A stretch of DNA of 7,830 nt from Rhodospirillales bacterium (GTDB lineage: Bacteria; Pseudomonadota; Alphaproteobacteria; MPNO01; UBA2964), in the NCBI GenBank assembly GCA_002727395.1, contig PBWY01000076.1, positions 1 through 7,830 on the forward strand. Direction: 5' to 3'. Position numbers and translations under genes: made by a program. The notes under the pieces were generated by a model. It did not search any database. It saw only the letters and a program-made list of their open reading frames with translations, and was not told where the DNA came from. Each line of letters opens with the position of its first letter. Position 1 is the stretch's first letter. Of the stretch, positions 1 to 5,351 are shown piece after piece.

Positions 1-1929
1 CCCCGACCAATTTTCGGCTAAAGAAATATCAACTTTCATTGGTCCCGTAATATAAGAAAAAATTGGTATATTATTTAAAATTCTTTTTTGTAATCTTTCA
101 TGAAATTTACCACTCAATCTTATTTGTCTTTTATTCAGATTTTTTTTTGAAAAATTCTCTTTCCAAGAAATTTTTATCTCGGAACTATCTACCGAAGCAT
201 TGCCTACTAGGTTTAAGCCTTTTTTATCGATATTAAGATCAAAATTGCCTGCCTGTATGGGCTCTTTCAATGGGTTATTCGGAAGGCTGGCATTAATAAC
301 CCTCGAATTGGAACTGAACCTAATTCTTTGAACATCAAGTTTATCTGTAATAGGAAATGAAAACTTCAAATTTGTTCTAGTCCACCCCTTTACAGACTCT
401 GATTTTAAACCAAATCTTGATAAAAACTTGAAATGCTTATTGTCCAAAATAAAGAAAGCTGATTTTAGAGGACCAGATAATGTCGTATCAATATTGATAT
501 TGTCATTTTTCGAACCCAAATTTTTCAAATTTACTTTACCCGACATTACCCTAATATTCGTAAAGAAACCGGAAGATATTTTTGCAATAAATTGGTCTTT
601 GGAAAATACAGCCGTAGCATTGACCTTTTTTAAGGAAGGGTAGCTTTTATGAAAACGAATGGTCGCATTCTCAATCAAAAACTTTCCAGATAGAGAATCA
701 AAAACTATCTTTAAATCATCAAGATCCGGAATTCTGATCGAAAATAAAGATTCAATACCTTTAATTTTACCGTTGTAAATATTACTAGTTACCCAATTTC
801 TCGCAGCTGTTGCAAGCCGCGGTGGCCAATAATGTCTTAATTTAGCCAACCCAATACTATTTATACGAACTCGTCCTGCCGAACTAATTCCTTGATCCAA
901 CTCGATTACTGTTCCGCTAAGTCTAACTTTTGTATCGAAAAGATTAACATTCAATTTTTTTATTTCTAACGATTTAGGTGTGCTGTCAAATGTGCCACTC
1001 AACTCCATATTAGAGATATCTAGTCCTCTTGGCCAAAATTTATCGGGCTTAATAAACCCATTATTACTGGATAAATTGAATTTTAATTCCAAGACCCTTC
1101 CAATAAGAGAAAATTTTGTATCTATTTCTCCGGTTAAAGGCAGATTTACATTTTGTAAAAATTTAAACTTCTTAGATAGTTCTGCCAGTTTCTTAACTGG
1201 AAAATTTTTTAAATTAAATCGTGTTTCAAACGCTTCTGCCTCAGATTTTAAACTAACTTGAGCGATTATATGCGAACCAGTTTTTTCTGTTTGAACCTCA
1301 GAAAATAGTGTTGCCTTTATCTCTTCGACCTCCTGAAGAAAAATAAAGTCAACTTTGGGAGAATACCAATTAAAACCAGAAACCTTATCATCAATCTTTA
1401 GGTTTGCCCTAACAACGTTAATCTGTCGAAGATACTTTAAATTACTATTATTCTTTTTTATCGCATTCATTGCAGCGAAAATGTCAAAAATTTCCGTAGA
1501 GAGGTTTTTTTCTCGACCAAGCGATATTATCAAATTATCTGGGTGATTGCGAAACAAACTGATAGTTGGACGTATCAACTCTAGTTTAGTTGGCGCCAAA
1601 GTTCCGCTTATCAGGGCAGACAAACTAAATTCAATGGATATTTCAGGGGACTTTGCGACGACATCACCATTGTCCCCAGCAATCGACGCATCTATTAATC
1701 TAATATCTAAGTTACGTCCCCAACCGGCCCAAATCAGATTAGTTTCTTTAACTTTTACCTTAAATGGACTTTTGAAACCATTTAAGGCACTTTCTATATG
1801 GGAAGTTAAAAAATTTATAGACACCGGGCCTTGAGAGAGACGCCAAGTAGCTATTCCTGTAAATAAGATAGCACCAAGAGCAATAATCCCAGTTACTTCC
1901 CAAAATATTCGTGTTAAACGTCTGACCAT
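1..1929 (-). CDS. DUF3971 / AsmA-YhdP-like envelope protein, C-terminus beyond the window
   Basis: The minus strand is open from an ATG at 1929 to the window edge, giving 643 codons without a stop; the gene continues to the left. Residues 12-29 form one hydrophobic segment after a basic start (MVRRLTR), which suggests an inner-membrane anchor with a large periplasmic body. The body has the repeating beta-strand style of AsmA-like proteins. The stretch RHYWPPRLATAARNWV at residues 365-380, followed by NIYNGKI, is the hallmark I recognise for DUF3971 (consensus close to YWPxxLAxxaRxWV). Distant relatives such as E. coli YhdP and TamB help move phospholipids to the outer membrane; applying that role here is inference. 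I see no good Shine-Dalgarno before the ATG, but the membrane segment follows it directly and there is no better start. It is divergent from bcp. The family call is firm and the function tentative. Confidence 0.85.
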   Translation of the reverse strand, partial: MVRRLTRIFWEVTGIIALGAILFTGIATWRLSQGPVSINFLTSHIESALNGFKSPFKVKVKETNLIWAGWGRNLDIRLIDASIAGDNGDVVAKSPEISIEFSLSALISGTLAPTKLELIRPTISLFRNHPDNLIISLGREKNLSTEIFDIFAAMNAIKKNNSNLKYLRQINVVRANLKIDDKVSGFNWYSPKVDFIFLQEVEEIKATLFSEVQTEKTGSHIIAQVSLKSEAEAFETRFNLKNFPVKKLAELSKKFKFLQNVNLPLTGEIDTKFSLIGRVLELKFNLSSNNGFIKPDKFWPRGLDISNMELSGTFDSTPKSLEIKKLNVNLFDTKVRLSGTVIELDQGISSAGRVRINSIGLAKLRHYWPPRLATAARNWVTSNIYNGKIKGIESLFSIRIPDLDDLKIVFDSLSGKFLIENATIRFHKSYPSLKKVNATAVFSKDQFIAKISSGFFTNIRVMSGKVNLKNLGSKNDNINIDTTLSGPLKSAFFILDNKHFKFLSRFGLKSESVKGWTRTNLKFSFPITDKLDVQRIRFSSNSRVINASLPNNPLKEPIQAGNFDLNIDKKGLNLVGNASVDSSEIKISWKENFSKKNLNKRQIRLSGKFHERLQKRILNNIPIFSYITGPMKVDISLAENWSG

Positions 1930-2059
1930 AGGAATTTAATTCTGTGGTTTACATAATTTAATACTAGGTTTTTATTAGTGTGTAGCAAAAAGACCACAAA
2001 TAAAGAGATACAATTAATATAGCAACTATACCGTGATACCAAATTTAAGAAATCAAGCA
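1930..2059. other. Divergent intergenic region between the DUF3971 gene and bcp
   Basis: This 130-base AT-rich spacer must hold promoters for both flanking genes. Toward bcp, TACAAT at 2009-2014 matches the -10 consensus at 5 of 6 positions, but I find no acceptable -35 box at 15-19 bases. A short inverted repeat, GAATTTAATTC, lies at 1932-1942 just before the DUF3971 start codon. No OxyR-like or other recognisable operator is visible, and neither gene has a strong ribosome binding site. Confidence 0.5.
1961..1988 (-). promoter_or_regulatory. Candidate promoter for the DUF3971 gene
   Basis: Read on the minus strand, TTGCTA (1988-1983) and TAGTAT (1966-1961) are separated by 16 bases. Each matches the sigma-70 consensus at 4 of 6 positions. 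Transcription would start near 1954, leaving an untranslated leader of about 25 bases before the ATG at 1929. The spacing is good, but AT-rich DNA gives such matches by chance. Confidence 0.3.
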
Positions 2060-2524
2060 ATGAATATTAAATTAGGAGATAAGGCACCTCAATTTACTGC
2101 TTTAACAGATGACGACCGACCTCTCTCTTTAAGTGATTTGGGAGGTAAGTCCGTCGTTTTATTTTTTTATCCAAAAGATATGACACCTGGATGTACTAAT
2201 GAAGCATGTGACTTCAGGGACTCATATAAAAAGTTTCTCGATATTAATTTTGAAATAGTTGGTATTTCTAAAGACAGCGTCAAACGTCATAAACAATTTA
2301 AAGAAAAATTTAAGCTACCCTTCTCTCTAATATCTGATGAGGACGGATCAATTTGTAAGGCGTATGGAGTTTGGCAAGAAAAGAAAAATTACGGCAGAAC
2401 CTACATGGGTATTGTTCGATCTACCTTTTTAATTGATCCAGACGGCTTGGTAACCGCTATATGGCGGAATCTCCGTGTGAAAGGTCATATAAATAATGTT
2501 TTAGAGGAGGCGATAAATCTTTGA
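2060..2524 (+). CDS. bcp: Thiol peroxidase Bcp (peroxiredoxin Q family)
   Basis: This is a complete 154-residue peroxiredoxin of the Bcp/PrxQ family, which reduces hydrogen peroxide and organic hydroperoxides with thioredoxin-type donors in the cytoplasm; E. coli Bcp is 156 residues. The active-site motif MTPGCTNEAC places the peroxidatic cysteine at C45 and a second cysteine at C50, the same numbers as in E. coli Bcp, so an intramolecular disulfide (atypical 2-Cys) mechanism is expected. FFYPKD (35-40) precedes the motif, and R120 in GIVRSTFLID is the conserved arginine region. I chose ATG 2060 because MNIKLGDKAPQFTAL matches the family N-terminus. An in-frame GTG at 2033 would add nine residues (IPNLRNQA-like) not expected in the family. 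No strong Shine-Dalgarno is present for either start. The gene stands alone, divergent from the DUF3971 gene. Confidence 0.95.
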   Translation: MNIKLGDKAPQFTALTDDDRPLSLSDLGGKSVVLFFYPKDMTPGCTNEACDFRDSYKKFLDINFEIVGISKDSVKRHKQFKEKFKLPFSLISDEDGSICKAYGVWQEKKNYGRTYMGIVRSTFLIDPDGLVTAIWRNLRVKGHINNVLEEAINL

Positions 2525-2634
2525 ACAAAAAATAACGAAAAATTATCCCTAAGCTCGGTAGTCTTTTCTTTAATCAGAAGCCATAATTCGTGCCGAAAAA
2601 TGTCAACCCCCAAAAAAAATTTTTACTTTTATGG

Positions 2635-2651
2635 CTATAAATAATTTATAG
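2635..2651. repeat. Perfect 8-bp inverted repeat, 1-base centre
   Basis: CTATAAAT and ATTTATAG flank a single A. The one-base centre makes an RNA hairpin unlikely, so a dimeric DNA-binding protein site is the more natural reading if it has any role. In DNA this AT-rich, chance is a serious alternative. It lies about 110 bases after the bcp stop. Confidence 0.4.
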
Positions 2652-2709
2652 ATATTCGAAAAATTGCTCTACTCAGCCTCTAATCCAACCAAAATTATTA
2701 GTCACTTCC

Positions 2710-2729
2710 AAAACAGTTAAAACTGTTTT
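2710..2729. terminator. Candidate weak, possibly bidirectional, terminator hairpin
   Basis: AAAACAGT and ACTGTTTT can pair as an 8-bp stem around the loop TAAA, and the right arm runs into further T (TTTTTAT). On the minus strand the same stem also ends in a T run. The stem is AT-rich with only two G-C pairs, and it lies about 185 bases after the bcp stop, so termination would be weak and late. It could instead be a chance palindrome. Confidence 0.35.
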
Positions 2730-2896
2730 TATAAAAAAAATAGAAGAAACTTTTTAAAAACATTATCACAAAAACCATAAACCACCATTGAAATCAAAGA
2801 ACGTAAAAAAGACTGCTATGTACTACTTTTCTTATTATTAATTATAAATTTAATGGTTTTCTTTACTAAGGTTAATTGATTCGTCTAAATTTAGAT

Positions 2897-3841
2897 ATGT
2901 CTCGCCCTTTACGGATAGAATTTCCCGGTGCCACCTACCACATAACCGCTCGGGCCAATGCCAAACAGCGTCTTTTCACTAGTCCACGTGACGCCAACTA
3001 CTTTCTGGGTTTGCTCGAAAAAGAGATAGTACAGCAAAAATGGCTTTGCTATTCCTATTGCCTAATCGAAAGTCACTACCACCTTGTTATAGAAACGACA
3101 GAACCAAATCTCGGACGTGGAATGGGAAGACTGAACATGACCTATTCCCAATGGTTTGGACGCGAATATCAACAACCTGGTCATTTATTTAACGGACGTT
3201 ATAAAACAGTACTTTTCCAAAAAAACCGCCATTTAAAAGAGGTTTGCAGACACGTTGTACTAAACCCGGTCCGTTTGAAGTTAGTTAAATATGCTGACCA
3301 ATGGCGTTGGTCAAGTTATCGTCCCCTTGCTCATGGTTCTACCGAACCTAAATGGCTAAATCAAAATTGGTTAGACGAGCAGTTCCAAGGAAACTCAGAT
3401 TATTCAAATAAAAATTGGCAAAAATATGTATTACAGGATGAGTCTAATTCGTCACCGTGGGATAAAATCCGGTCGGGACAATACCTAGGGGATGAAAAAT
3501 ATCTTGATAATATATCAAAAAGAATAATTGGTTTATCATTAGATCAAATCCCAGAAAAGGTAGTAAGACCAAATCGTCCTAGTCCAAAAAAGGTACTAAA
3601 GTCCCTATCTACCGCTAGTGGAATCACAGAAAAAGAATTGTTGAACAGACAATTCTCACAAGATGGCTTCCGGGCTGCAGTGTATTTATTGCGCCGGGCC
3701 AGTAACCTCCCATTGAAGGAAGTCGCTCGAATGGGGAATGTTTCAGAAAGTCGAATATCGCAAATACAAAAGGCAATAGACGAAAAAGGAGGTATTAGCG
3801 CTGCATGCCCTTGGGGAAAATCACTAACGAAATTACTTTAG
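2897..3841 (+). CDS. REP-associated tyrosine transposase (RAYT) with C-terminal HTH domain
   Basis: This 314-residue protein belongs to the RAYT branch of the IS200/IS605-like Y1 transposases, HUH enzymes that nick single-stranded DNA and act on REP hairpins. The N-terminus MSRPLRIEFPGATYHITARAN is the family's hallmark start and fixes ATG 2897 over an in-frame TTG at 2876. The HUH motif is H60-Y61-H62 (ESHYHLVIE), and Y83 in MTYSQWF is the likely nucleophile. Family blocks GHLFNGRYK (95-103), LNPVRLKLV (122-130) and RWSSYR (137-142) follow. After a linker, residues about 228-300 form a second domain with a helix-turn-helix-like stretch (LKEVARMGNVSESRISQI), resembling the DnaA-C-like tail of some RAYTs. 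G+C is 32/60 at 2941-3000 and 33/60 at 3661-3720 but 14/60 in the linker at 3481-3540. The ends look acquired. All motifs are intact, so it may be active. Confidence 0.9.
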   Translation: MSRPLRIEFPGATYHITARANAKQRLFTSPRDANYFLGLLEKEIVQQKWLCYSYCLIESHYHLVIETTEPNLGRGMGRLNMTYSQWFGREYQQPGHLFNGRYKTVLFQKNRHLKEVCRHVVLNPVRLKLVKYADQWRWSSYRPLAHGSTEPKWLNQNWLDEQFQGNSDYSNKNWQKYVLQDESNSSPWDKIRSGQYLGDEKYLDNISKRIIGLSLDQIPEKVVRPNRPSPKKVLKSLSTASGITEKELLNRQFSQDGFRAAVYLLRRASNLPLKEVARMGNVSESRISQIQKAIDEKGGISAACPWGKSLTKLL

Positions 3842-3859
3842 TTTTGGAGGCATTATTTT

Positions 3860-4165
3860 CTATTTTCCGACACAATTTGGCGACCCGATAATTTTTCCGG
3901 AACGCTGCGACCATTCTTCGATAGTGTGCGCCTGAATTGACAGGGCATGAATTGAGCCCTCCAATTCTTCCTTTAAAATAGCATTTATCATTTGATGTCT
4001 TTCAATTCGTGATTTCTTATTGAAGGCAGCAGAAACCACGATAACCTTGAAATGAGATTCCGAATTTGGTGGAACATTATGCATGTTGCTCTCATTCAAA
4101 ACTTGGAACCAAGTTGGCTGAAAAGCATTTTTCAGTTTCTTTTCTAAAGACTTTCGTACCTGCAT
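3860..4165 (-). CDS. bolA: BolA family protein, E. coli BolA-like type
   Basis: This is a complete 101-residue BolA protein with a single class-II KH-like fold. The stretch HNVPPNSESHFKVIVVS (29-45) closely resembles E. coli BolA, followed by ERHQMINAILKEEL (55-68) with the conserved R56-H57, then IHALSIQA (72-79) and EEW (83-85). The C-terminus SPNCVGK, with C98, also resembles the tail of E. coli BolA. BolA proteins partner monothiol glutaredoxins in [2Fe-2S] handling; in E. coli BolA also acts as a transcription regulator affecting cell shape and stress response. Which role applies here is inference. The ATG at 4165 is 16 bases after the prfB stop, so co-transcription with prfB is likely; the Shine-Dalgarno is weak. 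It is convergent with the RAYT, with only 18 bases between the two stops and no clear terminator hairpin. Confidence 0.93.
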   Translation of the reverse strand: MQVRKSLEKKLKNAFQPTWFQVLNESNMHNVPPNSESHFKVIVVSAAFNKKSRIERHQMINAILKEELEGSIHALSIQAHTIEEWSQRSGKIIGSPNCVGK

Positions 4166-4181
4166 TTGTTAAATGTTTCTT

Positions 4182-5292
4182 TCAATCACTTTTGTTTCCG
4201 ACCCTTTGTGCTAGGGAGGCTGCCATAAATTCATCCAAATCACCATTTAAAACAGCTTGAGTATTACTTGTTTCAACTTCTGTTCTTAGGTCTTTCACCA
4301 TCTGATAGGGCTGTAAAACGTAAGACCTTATCTGATGACCCCACCCGATTTCGGTTTTGGATTCATGCTCGGCTTGGGCCTTTTCCTCTCTAATTTGTAA
4401 TTCGCGTTCATATAACCTAGCTCTCAACATATCCAAGGCAGCCGCGCGATTACGATGTTGTGAACGGTCATTTTGGCATTGAACGACAATTCCACTAGGA
4501 ACATGGGTGATTCTAATAGCGCTATCCGTCTTGTTTACATGTTGACCTCCCGCTCCAGATGCCCTGTACGTATCCACACGCAAATCCTTTTCATCAATAT
4601 CGATTTCAATCGAATCATCTATTACCGGATAAACCCAAACACTCGAAAAACTAGTATGACGCCGAGAATTAGAGTCAAATGGTGAAATTCGAACGAGCCT
4701 GTGTACTCCACTCTCTGTTTTAAGCCAACCATAAGCATTATGACCTAATATTTTTATTGTAGATGATTTGATGCCCGCCTCTTCTCCGGGACTTTCTTCT
4801 AACCACTCCGTTTTATAACTATGCGCTTCAGCCCACCGAAGATACATTCTCGTAAGCATTTGAGCCCAGTCCTGAGATTCCGTTCCACCAGCCCCAGCAT
4901 GAATTTCTAAAAAACAGTCATTACTATCTACCTCTCCAGATAAAAGTGTCTCAAGCTCTTGTTTAGCGGCACGTTCACGTAAAGCCCTAAGAAGCCCTTC
5001 CGCTTCTTCCAGCACAATATCATCAGAATCTGCCTCACCTAGTTCTATGAGGGTGACACTATCCTCAAGCTCTTGTTCAATGCTTTTTACATTATTAATA
5101 AACTGCTCAAGCTGTGTCCTTTCACGCATAAGAGATTGAGCCTTTTTTTGATCAGACCAAAGGCTAGGGTCCTCGGCTTCAGCATTAAGTTCATCTAATC
5201 TTCTAAGGGCAATATCCCAGTCAAAGGTGCCTCCTTAGCAATACGATCGATTGCTGGATTTCATCAATTAAAACCTGATTCTCAGCCCTCAT
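4182..5292 (-). CDS. prfB: Peptide chain release factor 2, expressed by programmed +1 frameshift
   Basis: RF2 recognises UAA and UGA stop codons and triggers peptide release on the ribosome. The gene starts at ATG 5292 and encodes 23 residues up to CTT, then an in-frame TGA (5223-5221). Skipping the T at 5223 continues with GAC-TGG into a long frame, giving 369 residues in all (E. coli RF2 has 365). The SPF stop-recognition tripeptide is at about residues 203-205 and the catalytic GGQ at 248-250. The residue matching E. coli position 246 is alanine (YRASGAGGQ), the usual form rather than the K-12 threonine. The ATG at 5129 often reached by simple gene callers lacks the first 54 residues, including the WDIALRRLDELN region. 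The gene has a good Shine-Dalgarno. It lies 59 bases after mrcA and 16 before bolA. Confidence 0.96.
5220..5236 (-). promoter_or_regulatory. prfB programmed +1 frameshift (recoding) site
   Basis: On the minus strand AAGGAGG (5236-5230) is followed by CAC and then CTTTGAC (5226-5220). The internal Shine-Dalgarno-like element, the three-base spacer, the slippery CTT and the UGA-C stop context match the E. coli prfB element in order and spacing. When RF2 is scarce the ribosome slips forward one base and makes full-length RF2; when RF2 is plentiful it stops after 23 residues. The downstream frame encodes the conserved RF2 N-terminal region, so this is not a sequencing error. Confidence 0.95.
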
Positions 5293-5300
5293 TAAATTTT

Positions 5301-5306
5301 CACCTT
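5301..5306 (-). promoter_or_regulatory. Ribosome binding site of prfB
   Basis: AAGGTG on the minus strand ends eight bases before the ATG at 5292. This is the strongest start-linked Shine-Dalgarno in the window and supports 5292 as the true prfB start, upstream of the recoding site. Confidence 0.7.
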
Positions 5307-5321
5307 AGCTCGTCATATAAC

Positions 5322-5349
5322 AATATAGGATACGGATATTTAGATCCAA
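5322..5349 (-). promoter_or_regulatory. Candidate internal promoter for prfB-bolA
   Basis: In the mrcA-prfB gap, minus strand, TTGGAT (5349-5344) and TATATT (5327-5322) are 16 bases apart. The -10 matches consensus at 5 of 6 positions and the -35 at only 3 of 6. Transcription would begin near 5315, just ahead of the prfB ribosome binding site. It could let prfB-bolA be expressed apart from mrcA, but the evidence is weak. Confidence 0.25.
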
Positions 5350-5351
5350 AA

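Larger units (their letters stand above)
2525..2896. other. Long AT-rich intergenic region, bcp to RAYT
   Basis: About 370 bases without a supportable gene. The region is strongly AT-rich, with many short A and T runs. It contains two perfect inverted repeats, listed separately (2635-2651 and 2710-2729). I see no tRNA-like fold, no GC-rich REP-type hairpin and no clear sigma-70 promoter. TTGAAA at 2788-2793 resembles a -35 box but has no -10 at proper spacing. AAGG at 2868-2871 lies shortly before a TTG at 2876, an alternative but less likely RAYT start. Confidence 0.6.

Noticed and set aside
428..1834. Several plus-strand open frames of 60-95 codons in this region
   Set aside because: They lie antisense to the continuous DUF3971 reading frame and look like no known family; low-complexity translations indicate shadows.
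2033..2059. GTG start adding nine residues to Bcp
   Set aside because: The ATG at 2060 gives the family-typical N-terminus and places the active cysteines at 45 and 50; the GTG has no ribosome binding site.
2876..2896. TTG start adding seven residues to the RAYT
   Set aside because: AAGG lies at a usable distance before the TTG, but the family begins at the M-S-R-P-L-R-I-E-F motif at 2897.
2525..2896. tRNA, small RNA or CRISPR array in the long spacer
   Set aside because: There is no cloverleaf-like pairing, no T-loop motif, no repeated units with regular spacing, and the DNA is too AT-rich to judge small RNAs by eye.
2525..3860. Full insertion sequence with terminal inverted repeats and target duplication around the transposase
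   Set aside because: No matching ends or flanking duplications were seen; RAYTs are normally single genes without such ends.
3830..3880. Terminator between the convergent RAYT and bolA stops
   Set aside because: Only 18 bases separate the stops, and I find no stem-loop followed by a T run on either strand.
4182..5129. prfB starting at ATG 5129 (315 residues)
   Set aside because: It lacks the conserved RF2 N-terminal region, which is encoded just upstream through the CTT-TGA-C recoding site from ATG 5292 with a good Shine-Dalgarno.
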